Source: Catonia carolina (Eukaryota; Arthropoda; Insecta; Hemiptera; Achilidae). Taken from it: a stretch of 64,000 nt of DNA. Each line of letters starts with the position of its first letter. The first letter of the stretch is position 1. The stretch lies in NCBI GenBank assembly GCA_035578175.1, contig JAQMRL010000006.1, positions 54,911,001 to 54,975,000 of the forward strand. The letters run 5' to 3'. A program made the position numbers and the translations under genes. Positions 1 to 10,961 of the stretch are shown one piece after another. The notes under the pieces were generated by a model that saw only the letters and a list, made by a program, of their open reading frames with translations, was not told the origin of the DNA and ran no database searches.

Positions 1-195
1 ATCCCTTGAACCCCAATAAAAACATGTTTTAGTAATGTGTTTATGTGTGAACAAAATATCTCTAGAATAGCGTTTGAAGTTAAACTTATTTATAAATACC
101 AAATATCACTCATTTACTTACTTTTTGACCAATTTACCACAAGAATGTAAATTCGTGAGTTTTCTTGCACTATTAAGATGCAGTAATAATAATAA
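1..195 (+). repeat. Decayed DINE-like fragment (internal part)
   Basis: The stretch holds degraded versions of motifs found in better copies elsewhere in the window: a 'gaacccaaaaaacatgtttt' relative, 'gtgtgaacaaaatatctc', and a weak 'ttttgaccaatttaccac' counterpart of the 'atcggtcaaccgg' motif. Both ends are lost and the window edge cuts the left side. No gene is visible. Confidence 0.45.
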
Positions 196-450
196 TGTAT
201 TTATTTGTTTTTGAGGACTTGCCCCGTACAAATGGAGTTGCTGCATTTTTCTTTGTATAGTACAAGAAATACTACAACTATACAACACTTCTACAACGTA
301 TACTATAACACATGCAATAGATTGTCGCCGACAGCCCTACCAATATTATCGCTTCAGATGGTTCCAGCACCTGCCTGCCGCGCAGAGCGCTATAGACGCG
401 CAGAGCCAGCAGTGCCTCCCCTCCACTATGAAGTGGACTCGCCGGAGGGG

Positions 451-458
451 TATTTAAG
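451..458 (+). promoter_or_regulatory. TATA-like box of solo LTR 1
   Basis: TATTTAAG sits in GC-rich LTR sequence about 130 bp from the LTR start. The related LTRs have TATTTAAG (22244-22251) and TATATAA (minus strand, 23201-23207) at the matching place, each followed within a few bases by a GCACTG motif. Transcription would begin about 25-30 bp downstream. Confidence 0.6.
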
Positions 459-821
459 CCGCTGCACTGGCCTGCGAGAGATAATCTCCAATCAACTCTC
501 AACCGGAGAATACCAAGGAAGAAAAATAAGAAGAGCCCAGCTGAGACCAGACGCACCATCCGTGGTCTACGCTACCGGTGGCAAACGCACATTCCCGTAC
601 CGGTCAGCCTTCGCCGACCCGGAGAGAACCGCCTCGGCCGCGCTTTCGGCAGACGGACGACGCCGACCCGACACTGCGGGGCTCTGGAGGCCACCACTGT
701 CACGCTGCAGTGGGATCCAACTGCCGCTGAGGGAAAGCTAGACTTGAATCCGGTAGCCGAACCGTCACTCTTCGGGCTCTGCTTCCACCACGCCGGCTCG
801 CCGCTTCCGACCACCAATAAC

Positions 822-837
822 GGCCCTTTTCAGGGCC
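822..837 (+). promoter_or_regulatory. Histone-mRNA-type 3' stem-loop in solo LTR 1
   Basis: GGCCCTTTTCAGGGCC forms a perfect 6-bp stem with a TTTC loop, preceded by AATAAC and followed by ATCAAAC. This is the size, loop and flank pattern of the metazoan replication-dependent histone mRNA 3' hairpin, which binds SLBP and directs U7-dependent cleavage a few bases downstream. A purine-rich stretch with AAGGTT begins 16 nt after the stem. Function in this LTR is inferred. Confidence 0.7.
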
Positions 838-957
838 ATCAAACTAACAAGCAAGGTTTCGCCACGTGTCGTCGGCCCCGGTTGGCGACAAGATCATACA
901 CATAGTAATACACAAACAAACACAAGATCAGTTACAAAATAAATACAGAAACGTTGA

Positions 958-1366
958 CTATAGTTCGATTCACGAAAGAAAACACCTATCTTTAAACAGA
1001 AATATCTATTAAACCGTTGTATAAAAAAACAATTACGATACATCAAATTAAAGCTTGTTTTATTGTTGGTTACAAGATTGCATTAATATATAATACTTTG
1101 TAGCCCTATACATTTAAAGTACGCGTGAACAAAGCGATAGTACCTTGAAGTTGGGTATACTGGAAAAGTGGTTTAAACAAGGTACTTTTTATGTTTAATT
1201 CGTTATATTTAATACATTATTAATTTCTAAAAATGTTATTGTATATTATCTAACCAACAAAAAAACAGGTTTTAATTTGATTTATCGTAATTGTATTTAC
1301 ATACAACGGTTCAAAAGATATTGCTGTTTAAAGACAGGTGTTTTCTTTCGTGAATCGGACTATAGC
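958..1366. mobile_element. MITE with 42-bp terminal inverted repeats
   Basis: The left arm (958-999, starting CTATAGTTCGATTCACGAAA) and right arm (1324-1366) are reverse complements over about 42 bp with two mismatches. The interior is AT-rich and non-coding. Ends reading TATAG suggest TA target duplication, as for Tc1/mariner-derived MITEs, but the superfamily is not certain. Confidence 0.75.
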
Positions 1367-2102
1367 AGGTAGATTAGATTTTAACAAAGTAGGTAAATCA
1401 GAAATTTTAATAACAATATTATTATACCAAGAGATTCATAATTGTTTTCTAGAAGCAAACAAATAAATAAAATTTATTCATTAAAATTTCCTTAAACTTT
1501 ATTTAATTAAAATTCGTTATTGAGATGCAATAATAAAAAGTTATATTTTTTTAAATATGAAATTAAACTAGTTCATTGAATGCAAACCTCAACGGATAAT
1601 AAGTAACATGGACGAAATTGTTGAGTACTAATAAAAGAATAAAGAAAACGAGAAATTTCTGTCATTTAACACTCGAAATACAAAATCCCCCTAAACCTGT
1701 AAAATATTTATATATCGGACATTATAAGCTATAAAAAAGCAGTAAACATGTGGTTTAATAGAAGTAGTAAGGGAAAAGAGATAAGGAAAAATGATTACCC
1801 TAGCAAACCTGTGAACTCGTTTACTCTCGCAGTATCCATCAAAGTTTTATACATTTTCGGATAAGTTTTATAGTTTTACCTTTATTTGTGTGTTTGTGTT
1901 TTTTTTAATATTGTGTCATAATACTTTTATTTGTTTTTAACTGTAAAATTTGCTGCCCCTAAACCTTAAAAATATATTATAGTTAGATAAGAAAGCGATT
2001 TTAGAATGAAAGAAATCAAAAGATGAAAAAAGGAGAGTTCATCTTACATGAGATAGAGTAAAACCTCGTTTATCTGGACTAAATGGGTCCAAAGATAATC
2101 GG
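1367..2102. other. No feature recognised
   Basis: AT-rich sequence without a convincing open frame, tRNA or repeat shared with the rest of the window. Confidence 0.4.
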
Positions 2103-2113
2103 GGTAATAGGGG

Positions 2114-2529
2114 TTGTTGTTTAGGTCTTCAGCCGAAAGGCTGGTTTGAACCTGTAGAGGTTTTACTAATTAAAATAAGGAGTGATGTGGTTTACCATGC
2201 CTTCCTCACTGAATGGAAAAGTACGCTTATCAGCAAACCGGGCCCTCTAAAAAGCTCATATTTTCCACTCTGCAAATGAAACCATCACTTCATTCACCAC
2301 AGGGCCTGGCTGTATAATGAAATTTTATTACTTTCAGAGGAGATAACTCTGATTAGTGTCTTTTACCATAACTCTGATTAGTGTCTTTTACCTCTACCTC
2401 TTCTGTTCTTAAATGATTCAATCATTTAATTGGCTGACCATGTGAAAAGAAATAGAACTGTTTATTTTAGCCCGGCAACGTACAGATTGAGTGTAAATAA
2501 TTTGACACTCCACCTGTCTGTTATGGACA
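2114..2529 (-). mobile_element. Retroposon B copy 1 (about 400 bp, CAA-tailed)
   Basis: Read on the minus strand it runs from the 'acagacaggtggagtgtca' head to a 'gatgacctaaacaacaa' tail. It is flanked by near-identical 11-bp TSDs (GGTAATAGGGG at 2103-2113, GGTAATACGGG at 2530-2540). TSD plus a microsatellite tail mark it as a short non-LTR retroposon. Its 'gaggaaggcaatggtaaacc' motif is similar to 3' regions of RTE-type LINEs. A 20-bp segment ('ctctgattagtgtctttta') is duplicated internally. No tRNA-like head is visible. Confidence 0.78.
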
Positions 2530-2588
2530 GGTAATACGGGTAGTAAGCTAAATAAATCATAAATAACCAGTCTTACCGTTTATTACGA

Positions 2589-2728
2589 TAAAAAATCTGA
2601 TGTGAAACACTCACACAACTTTCTCTTGCCAATGCAAATAATTAACAATGTAACCTAACATTAGAAATAAACAAAAGAAACAACCTCAAAAAACATAACC
2701 TGATTTTAATCATGAGTGAAAGACAAAA
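2589..2728 (-). mobile_element. DINE 3'-end fragment
   Basis: It begins AAATCTGATGTGAAACACTC, followed by ACTTTCTCTTGCC. This is the reversed 3' terminus of the DINE family, with its GTGTGA/TCACAC hairpin. It stops in the 'gagtgaaagac' region, where a tRNA-SINE head abuts it. Confidence 0.7.
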
Positions 2729-2800
2729 AACGAAAATCAGCTGTTAAACAAGTCTCTATGGCGACGACTTTACCTCTAGACCAACCTGGTGGATCAGTAC
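2729..2800 (-). mobile_element. tRNA-derived SINE-1, head only
   Basis: On the minus strand it reads 'ccaggttggtctagaggtaaagtcgtcgcc'-like A-box sequence and the 'aatcagctgttt' segment seen in full copies at 34222 and 38414. The B box and tail are missing. Confidence 0.6.
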
Positions 2801-4059
2801 ATAAATACAATACATAAATTACATACTAAAAATTACTAGATTAATTTCTCACTAAAAATTAAATTTTAGTAGTGTTAGATTTTCGAACAATCAAGGAAAA
2901 TTTGATATTTTGTTTTTACAGTGCGGGAAAATAAATGCATTAGTGAAATTAGAAATGTAAAATATCTGTCCGGTTGAGAAAAATAGTTATATGAAAACAG
3001 AAACATGAAAAAGAAGTTAAAGAAAATGATCTAGAAAGAGAGAAAATATATTTTATTAAAGTGAAATAATAATATTGAAAATAATGCTATTAGAAAGTAG
3101 ATCTGCTGGGTTTATTATTTAAAAAATAAGAATAAAAACTGTAATGAGATGGGTATAGGGGTTGGTAAGAGGTTAGGATTGGGTTGTAGGAAATTTGAGT
3201 TTTGTGAAGTTGAGTGGCTGCATTATTTTGGGGAAAGGGGTTTGAAAAAAATCTAATGGATAAGAATTGTTCAGGGGTGTGGAATATTGGTCAGGACAAA
3301 ACGGAATGAGCGATGAAAAGTGGAAAGGGCGGTACAAAAATCTTTCCTCGGTTGGCTGTGAATACATAATACGAAAACTGCACCACTGTTGTGTTATATA
3401 TAGAAACCAAACCCATCTCTCATCCAAAAACACATTTTGAGTCGTTTGTGTTTTGTATATTTTATATTTTGTGTGTGTGTATTAGTATTTTAATGTTTTC
3501 AATGTGTCTGTGTACGTATATTTGATGTTGTGTGCTCTTGGTTGGAATTGAAATACAAAATTAGATTTTTTTACACGGCCTCATATTTTTGTATATTAAC
3601 CAACACCCGCGCAGTTCTCTCAATTTCCAAGCATTTTCCGATCTGTCTCTGGCACTCAAGAGACAGCTTCTCTTTAATATCATCTCTCTCTCCCTCTCCT
3701 AATTTCTCTCTCATTTCATTTAAACATTTGCCAAATGTGAGTGAGGTGCGTTTGTTATACAATTAGGTTTCTCCTGATTGATTTTTTTCATTTTCTTTTT
3801 ATTGATTCGATATTTTTTGTAATATTTATTATTTTGTATCCATGCCAAATTGTAAAAAATAGGGACTAAATCAATTCAAATCAGTTTCATTATCTTTAAT
3901 CAGTTTCTGGTATTGAACACCTAACGATTGTATAGATTACTTTGTTGATCCGGATTATCCGGCCCAATCTGGATCGGAAAAAAATGATCCTTAAAATCGC
4001 GAGATGCTACGTACAATATTTGAATAACGCTGTAATGTAGACACTACTTTTAACGAAAA
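2801..4059. other. No gene recognised; AT-rich with CT- and TG-rich patches
   Basis: Contains a G-rich patch (3150-3340) and a short CT-rich tract (3660-3720). Open frames here are short, overlap on both strands and match nothing I recognise. Confidence 0.4.
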
Positions 4060-4190
4060 ATGCCACAATTTTATGTACACCATACTTTTGTCTCACTGTT
4101 ACTTCAGCGTCAAAAGGTTAATTTTCTGTGATAACCGCAATAAAATTGGTCTTTTTTGTATTGAGTATAATGCGGAAAGTTTTGTACTTT
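4060..4190 (+). repeat. Direct repeat flanking a SINE/DINE block (left copy)
   Basis: About 125 bp, from 'ttatgtacaccatacttttg' to 'gaaagttttgtactttt', recurs in diverged form at 5337-5460. The two copies bracket the SINE-1 fragment and the DINE between them. Confidence 0.55.
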
Positions 4191-4192
4191 TA

Positions 4193-4400
4193 TAAGGATT
4201 TGAATGGTAGACAGTGGTTATCGGTATACTTCAATAGTTAGGGTTAAATTAACCACACTTTCTCAGGAATGATCGGCTTAAATCTGTACAATGCAATACT
4301 CATTAACACGTCGTATATATCATCTTCATCTCATTGGGTCATGGGGTCGCTTATTGTTCTGAAAATGAACAGACTGCAACGTACACACATGAGGTTAAAA
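4193..4400 (+). mobile_element. tRNA-derived SINE-1, 3' body
   Basis: It carries the SINE-1 body motifs 'ggatttgaatggtagacagt', 'tctcaggaatgatcggc', 'cattgggtcatggggt' and 'tgaacagactgcaacgtac'. The tRNA-like head is absent, so this is a 5'-truncated copy. Confidence 0.7.
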
Positions 4401-4403
4401 GCA

Positions 4404-5326
4404 ATCTTGTGTGAAACACTCACAAGACTTTCTCTTGCCAATACAAATAATGAAAAATATAACCAAACATTAGAAATAAACAAAAACTAACTTCAAAAAA
4501 CATTACCTTATTTTAATCATAGTGAAAGATACAAAATTAAAATCGAACTCAGTTTGGCTTAAAAATACGGAAAATCACTCTTTCACGCTAAACTAGGCTC
4601 TGTAGAGAAAAATGGTGTAAATAAAATATGTAGATCTTTTAATTTCCTATAAATTTGATTATATACACTTTTATCGTAAAATTCATACTGAGGCTGAAAT
4701 CTTGCAAAATTCACTTTTTTACAAATTTTCATGAAAAAAAAAACAGAAAATCACTAATTACCGCTAAACTAAGCTTTATATAATAAAATGTTTGAAATAA
4801 AAGTTGTAGAATTTTAAATTCTCTAAAACTTTTATTATATTAATTTTTGCGCTAAAACGCATATTAAAAGTCGCACTCTTTTTAGAAAACAATTTTTTTA
4901 TGAGAAAACAACCCCCCACCTTAAGATTTAGCAGACATGTCATGTCGCCTACCCTAACTTTTAGAGCATAAAAAGTTTATTAAATGAGGCGATTTTTAAA
5001 AAAATCGTAGGGGCCGTTTTTGAGAAAATCACAAAAAGGGGAAAAATGACACGAATAAACTACTACTTTTGGTTGACCGATTTTGATGTAAATGTTCGTG
5101 TCGGGTCCTCTAGTGGTTTCTAACTTAATTTTGAAGTTTTAAGTTCGTAAAATTTTCCGTTCTTGAGATATTATGTTCACACAAACACACACACACCGAC
5201 AGAGAGACCAATCGCTAAAAACGTTGTTTGGGTTCAGGGGGTCTGAAAACGTGTATAACAGGTGAAAAATCGACTTGAAAACAATACCTTCCTTCCTATA
5301 TATTCATATAGGCAAGAGAAAGAAAA
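4404..5326 (-). mobile_element. DINE/Helentron-like copy (reverse)
   Basis: Full-length reverse copy of the family that dominates the window. It runs from the 3'-terminal hairpin with CACTCACA, then ACTTTCTCTTGCC, to the opposite subterminal repeat GGCAAGAGAAAG. The internal TG/CA microsatellite is very short here (about 5160-5195). Non-coding. Confidence 0.75.
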
Positions 5327-5336
5327 AAATGCTAAA

Positions 5337-5460
5337 ACATTTATGTACAACATAATTTCGTCCTACTCTTAGTTCAACGTTAAAATTTATTTTTCTGTGA
5401 AAGCCGCATTAAAATTGATATGTTTCATATCGAATGTAATGAGGAACGTTTTGCACTAAT
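5337..5460 (+). repeat. Direct repeat flanking a SINE/DINE block (right copy)
   Basis: Diverged partner of 4060-4190, matching in 'tttatgtacaacataat', 'tttttctgtgaaagccgcat' and 'gaacgttttgcactaat'. This suggests the locus was duplicated before the repeats inserted, or that both are parts of one older repeat. Confidence 0.55.
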
Positions 5461-6061
5461 AGTAGTCCATTTGTGGAATTTTAATTTGTAATTGATAAAC
5501 AATTTCTTTAACAGACTGTAGTAACATTTAGGGCTGCATATTTTGTACATACTTTTTATGATATAATGTTTTTTCCATGTACTGTCTGTCGTTTGCGTCA
5601 TATTTAATATTTATCTCACACAATCACACGCTTATTTGAATGGAGTTGTTTTTTTCAATTATTTACACACAATATTGTGGTCAAATAAAGTACTAACCGA
5701 TATTTAATGGTATTACATATGTATTTGTTTATTTAATAAAGTGTATTGTATAAATTGTATATGATGACGCTTGTACTATCTCTTTTCAGTATTCCATATT
5801 CATTCAAATTTTATTCATGTATCAATTCATCAACTTAACTTACGTATTTACTCAACAAAAATATTATTTCCAACAAAATTATTGTGAACTAACCACATTC
5901 GATTAAAAAAAATGAAAGAAAAATGAAACAGCAAAGATTTTTTAAAATTTATTTTGTTATCGACAACTGTTTTTATTTGATTTAACAATCGCCCAGTTTC
6001 ACTAATTTTGCTGGATTTTTCTTTATGGCGTGAATTTGAACAATAGAACAATTGCATCTTT
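5461..6061. other. No feature recognised
   Basis: AT-rich sequence with no open frame or repeat I can name. Confidence 0.4.
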
Positions 6062-6206
6062 ACTTTCTCTTGCCTATATAAATGTATAGGAAAGGAAATA
6101 CTGTTTTCATGTTGATTTTTCGAAAACGAGTTTTCACTGGATCTACACTTTTCAGACCCCATGAACCCAAAAAACATGTTTTTAGTTATTGGTCTGTGTG
6201 TGTGTG

Positions 6207-6262
<56 letters not shown>

Positions 6263-6875
6263 TGTGTGTGTGTGTGTGTGTGAACAGAATATCTCAAGAA
6301 CGAAACATCGGACAAAATTGAAACTTTAGTTAGATACTACTACCAGACCCGACACAAAGATTTTCATCGAAATCGCTCAACCGGAAGTAGTAGTTTATTA
6401 GCGTCATTTTTCACTTTTTTGCGATTTTCTCAAAAACGGCTCCTACGATTTTTTTTAAAATCACCTCTTTTACTACATTTTTTATGCTCTAAAAGATAGG
6501 GTAAGCGCCATGTCTGCTGAAATTCTTGGGGACGCTGTTTTCTCGTAAAAAATTGTTTTTTTAAGATTGCGACTTTCATATGCATTCTAGTGCGAAAATG
6601 TACTGAATTAAAAGTTGTAGAGAATTTTAAAATCTACAACTTTTATTTCAAACATTTTTTTGTATAACGCTTCGTTTAGCGGTAATTAGTGATTTTTCTG
6701 TTTTTTCTTACGAATACGTGTAAAAAAATCGATTTTTCAAAGATATCAGCCTTATTATGCATTTTACGACAAAAAAGTATATAATCAAATTTATAGGAAA
6801 TTAAAAGATCTACAACTTTTATTCAGAGCATTTTTCTCTACAGAGCCTATTGTTATAGCTGAATGACTTTCAAGT
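6062..6875 (+). mobile_element. DINE/Helentron-like copy, 3' truncated
   Basis: Starts ACTTTCTCTTGCCTATAT and keeps the core, including the palindromic 'gttgtagagaatttt...ctacaactttt' segment. It breaks off after 'gcatttttctctacagagcc' and lacks the 3' subterminal repeat and hairpin. Its microsatellite (6197-6283) is (TG)n with an internal (CGTG)n block, giving long but meaningless CV/RA-repeat open frames on both strands. Confidence 0.75.
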
Positions 6876-6937
6876 TAACGTACTTTCACAACGGACATAG
6901 GTATCCCTTAATTAGTCAATTAAACCGAGCATTGACT

Positions 6938-6940
<3 letters not shown>

Positions 6941-6985
<45 letters not shown>

Positions 6986-6990
6986 TATTA
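6941..6990. repeat. (TTA)n microsatellite
   Basis: About 15 near-perfect TTA units. Confidence 0.9.
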
Positions 6991-7029
6991 CTATAATTTT
7001 TGTATTATCCATGATAAGCAGGTGGTATG

Positions 7030-7775
7030 ATAAATTATGTTCACTCAATCTGCTTGTTCCAGGGCTACAAAAATAGTTCTGTTTCTTATTACATGGCCGG
7101 ACAATTATATGACTAAAGCATTTAAGAACAGTAGAGGTGGAGGTGTAAATACACTAGTCAGAGTTGTCTCCTTTGAGAGTAATGAATTTCATTATACAGC
7201 CAGACCCAGTGGTGAATGAAGTCAAGGTGTGGATTTCAGAGGAGAAAGTATATGCTTTTAAAAGAGGTTGCCATGCTGATAAGTATACTTTTAACTTAGT
7301 GAGGAAGGCATTGGTAAACCACCTCATTCCGTGTATTAAATGTGTTGATGTTTAGGTCATCAGCCGAAAGGCTGGTTTGAACCTCTAGAGGTTTTACTAA
7401 GTAAAACGAGGAGTGAGGTGGTTTACCATTGCCTTCCTCACTGAGTGGAAAGTACGCTTATCAGCATGCCGGGCCCTCTAAAAAGCACATATTTTCCACT
7501 CTGCAAATGACACCTTCACTTCATTCACCACAGGGTCTGGCTGTATAATGAAATTCATCACTTTCAGAGGAGATGTCTCTGATAAGTGTCTTTTGCACCT
7601 CTACCTCTTCTGTTCTTAAATGAATCAGTTATTCAATTGGCTGACCATGTGATAAGAAACAGAACTATTTATTTTAGCCCTGCAACAAACAGATTATCAT
7701 TATAAATAGTGTATTGCTTATCAAAGCCTTTAAAGTTCAAACCAGTCATTCGGTTGATGACCTGAACAACAGAAT
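7030..7775. mobile_element. Retroposon B nested inside another B copy, opposite orientation
   Basis: A forward B copy (7030-about 7330) is interrupted by a full reverse B copy (about 7340-7712, starting 'tgatgtttaggtcatcagcc'). The forward 3' tail resumes at 7722-7775 ('ttcaaaccagtcattcggtt', then 'gatgacctgaacaaca'). A GTGTATT direct repeat flanks the inner copy (7332 and about 7710). The outer copy is more diverged, as expected if it is older. Confidence 0.7.
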
Positions 7776-8980
7776 TTTTGTATCAGGAGTTTTTACATTA
7801 TTCTTCTTATTGTAATGATTAATCGGTTATTCTGTGTGGCTATTTTGCTGTTTATAAATTACTTTAGAACTTTTACATAAATTAATGTATAGAAATATCT
7901 AGTGTAATCCTAAAAGTACATGAAATATTACATGGAAAGTTAAATATAGAAACTTATTTAGTTGTGAAGTTAGTTGTACGTAGTATTACAGTACTACTAG
8001 AAATTCAAATGTATTTTATATTGTATACAAAGAGAATAGATTATAATTGTGCAATTTAATAACAAGAATACAAAGTGGTTAGCTGTTCCATTTCATCTAG
8101 AAAATCTAAAACATCATGCACTTACATTAATAGTATTCGTACATCAAATATAGATTTTGTATTTGTGTGAATGCAATGAGTGAATACCAAAGAGGGAACT
8201 CGATTATATGTTGAATAAATGTGGGATTAAGTGAGGGTAAATTCGATCAGATATCCGTTGCGGGGGTAGAATGTTAAGGGTAGTTGAAGACTTGCTCTGA
8301 GGAAAATTGCGGAGAACGATCTGTTGGTAGAAATGGTTGAAAACTAAACCAGTAGGAACGTATTTAAATGGCGTATGTAGAAGATTTGAATTTCTCTTAC
8401 TGTTCTCATACACGGCTTCCTTGATTGCATTGCTTTTCTGTCGTCACTTCCTCTTTACACATCCCTTTATTTCTCATACTCTCCCTCTACCCCTTACAAA
8501 CACAATCTCTCCCATATTACATCAGTATTTAACTTGAAGTACAATTTCAAGGAAGTCTTTCCTTGATATAATTGTACTTCTTGAAGTAACTTTAAACACC
8601 CTCTTTATGTGTTGCCTTTTATTTGATGTATCTGCATGTAACTCGGTACATAACGTAGATACTTCACTTTGCTTCATTAACACTTCGTTCCTTACGAGGG
8701 TCAACATTACCTTAAATGGCCAAACCCTTTTACCTTTCTCTTGACTAGGATTTCCAAGTGGGAAGTAATATAAAACCGATATTTACTGAGATAACTATTA
8801 ATTCTTCGACGCGTTATGCCGTTCTATTACGCCCGTGAAAATTCACTAATACGGCGTTTTGTCGAAATAATACACTTTGTGTACTTTAACCATTCCGTCG
8901 TGTTCATTTGAGATTTACGATCGTTTATGATTTTGAGAATAATACACAAACATTCGGTTTGAATGTGTTCTGTTAATTTT
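7776..8980. other. No gene recognised; contains a small hairpin
   Basis: Open frames here are short and overlap on both strands. The only structured element is an inverted repeat at 8536-8580 (GAAGTACAATTTCAAGGAA against its complement with a 3-nt bulge). Confidence 0.4.
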
Positions 8981-9122
8981 TACGTTCTCTTGCCTAGATG
9001 TATATGCAGGAAGGAAAATAGCCTATTCTTTTCATGTCGATTTTTTGAAATCGAGTTTTCACCGGATCTACACGTTTTCAGAGCCCTGAACCCGAAAAAA
9101 CATGTTTTAGCGATTGGTCTCT

Positions 9123-9153
<31 letters not shown>

Positions 9154-9864
9154 CGCGTGTGAACAGAATATCTCAAGAACGGAACATTGTACGAACTTGA
9201 AACTTAAGTTAGATACCACTAGAGGACCCTACACGAACATTTTCATCAAAATCGGTCAACCGAAAGTAGTAGTTTATTTGTGTCATTTACTACATTTTTA
9301 TGCTCTACAAGATAGAGGTGGCGCCATGTTTGCTGAAATTCTTTGTGAGGCTGTATTGTAAAAAAATTGTTTTTTTAAGATTGCTATATTAATTTGCATT
9401 TTAGCGCAAAAATGTATGCAATAAAAGTTGTAGAGAATTTAAAATTCTACAACTTTTATTTCAAATTTTTTTTTGTATAACGCTTAGTTTAGCGGTAATT
9501 AGCGATTTTCTGGTTTTTTTCTCACGAAAACGTATAAAATTCGATTTTTTTAAGATTTCAGCCTTAGTATCCATTTTACGACTAAAGTGCATAATCACAT
9601 TTATAGGAAATTAAAAGATCTACAACTTTTATTTTAAGAATTTTTCTCTACAGAGCCTAGTTTAGCGTGAAGAGTGATTTTCCTTATGTTTAAGCCAAAC
9701 TGAGGTTGATTTTCATTTTCCGTCTTTCACTCATGATGAAAATTTGGTTATGGTTATTGAGGTTAGTTTTTTTTATTTCTAATGGTTTATTAGTAATGTT
9801 AGGTTTATTTTTAATTATTTTGGCAAGAGAAAGTCGTGTTAGTGTTTCACATCAGATTTTTTTT
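8981..9864 (+). mobile_element. DINE/Helentron-like copy
   Basis: Forward copy from 'cgttctcttgcc' to the terminal 'ggcaagagaaagtcgtg', then 'gtttcacatcaga' and a T-run. The microsatellite is (TG)n(CG)n at 9123-9160. A small internal deletion removes the 'cacttttttgcgattttctc' segment. Confidence 0.78.
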
Positions 9865-10096
9865 AATTTAAAAATAAAATTTGTGAATATAAATACGAAT
9901 ATTCTGTCACAATTTCATGAAAATCCGTTCAGTAGTTTTGAAAATTAACCGGCACAAAAAAAAACACGCTGCCTTTATAATTAATTTGGTATAGATTGAC
10001 TGATATTAGTTAATTATTATTATTAAATAGTAATCAAAGTAATAAATTCAATTAAATAGTTTTAGTAATAAATTAATTTTAGACGTAAATCTTGCC

Positions 10097-10320
10097 TTCA
10101 GGCCATCCCAGTTTGTCAGCTGGTAGAAAGTCCCTATTATATGTTAAGTAACACTGATTGGGCAAGCGATTTTATATGGTGATCAGCTGATAGCCATCCG
10201 TGAAACAAACTACCGAAGTTCAAACTCATACCAAATCTACGTCAAATTATACAGCAAAAAGCAACAATCAAATTGTGTACGGTAGTTGTCAGTAATAAAC
10301 AGTTCCCAATAACAATAAAA
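10097..10320 (+). repeat. Solitary copy of the 'caagcgacttt' module of the 39-48 kb array
   Basis: It matches the array module over 'gtaagtcgctattattt', 'ttgggcaagcgactttgta', 'accagctgacagcc' and 'gtacagttcccaataacaa', but is diverged and stands outside any array. The A-rich right end ('aacaataaaaaaatg') suggests a SINE-like repeat. A tRNA origin is not demonstrable. Confidence 0.55.
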
Positions 10321-10960
10321 AAATGTAAATCATTTTTCCTATGAAATTTACTCTAATATAACAAATAAAAGAAATCTGTTTAAAAAAAAATTAAATTATT
10401 AGTTGTGTCTATTAAAACTTGTACTTAAAGATACATTTTCGTTCTCTGTTGTTAGCCAAGTTTATAACTGTGTTTTTAAGTAGCTATAAACCAAATCCAA
10501 ACCTAACCTCGTTTTCTTCGTCCAAACCGCTGTGGCATTATCTCATTTGCCCTTTCTTTCAGTTGTCTTGTCTTCCCTATGATCCCTCTTCACTTAACTC
10601 AAATCTGTCTCTCTCTATTTAACTTACTTGTTTTCCTTCTTCTTTAATTTTTCTTCGTAAATCCTTTCCTGTTGGATTTCCCTCCTCAAAAATCTACTAA
10701 TATAATTCAAATATAATTCTACGTTATCTTCCAAAAACTTATTATAGTCCATTTCAGTTAATCTTATATAATGGGTTTTTTTTGTAAACGTTTTTTGTTT
10801 GAAAATGTATTTTCATTTTATGTCTGTTTAGCAGTTAAGAAAAACTTTTTATATCCTTCTTTATCATATATATTGTTTATGTTTATTAGTATTATTATTT
10901 TATTAAATCACCTTTTTTCTTTTATTTTCTTTTATAGTAATTTAGATTATATTTCATCTG
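10321..10960. other. No feature recognised
   Basis: AT-rich, T-rich on the plus strand. The open frame at 10771-11274 runs into the antisense of a mariner fragment and is not credible as a gene. Confidence 0.4.
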
Positions 10961-10961
10961 T

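Larger units (their letters stand above)
323..890 (+). mobile_element. Solo LTR 1 (Ty3/gypsy-like, GC-rich, histone-type stem-loop)
   Basis: A 568-bp GC-rich block in AT-rich surroundings. It starts TGTCGCC and ends GGCGACA (7-bp terminal inverted repeat, TG...CA), and is flanked by the direct repeat AGAT (319-322 and 891-894). These are the marks of a solo LTR with a 4-bp TSD, the duplication size common in Ty3/gypsy elements. A TATA-like TATTTAAG lies at 451-458, followed by a GCTGCACTG motif shared with the LTRs at 22081 and 22756. There is no AATAAA or ATTAAA on the sense strand. A histone-type hairpin lies 53 nt before the 3' end. The long open frame crossing it (205-741) extends outside the LTR and is probably not coding. 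Confidence 0.86.

Noticed and set aside
205..741. 178-codon open frame over solo LTR 1
   Set aside because: It starts outside the LTR, crosses the TSD and LTR boundary and has no domain. The length is explained by GC-rich, stop-poor sequence.
822..837. Actual histone gene 3' end or histone pseudogene
   Set aside because: No histone codons upstream in any frame. The hairpin lies within a TSD-flanked TG...CA block on three occasions.
2060..2110. Tigger/pogo-like end ('cctcgtttatctggac')
   Set aside because: Only one end is seen and no inverted partner was found nearby.
5848..6321. Cys-Val, Thr-His and Ala-Arg repeat proteins
   Set aside because: Translations of the DINE microsatellite on both strands. 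The same applies to frames at 8980-9361, 26202-26593, 28267-28464, 50354-50671, 52268-52603, 54928-55143 and 57513-57948.
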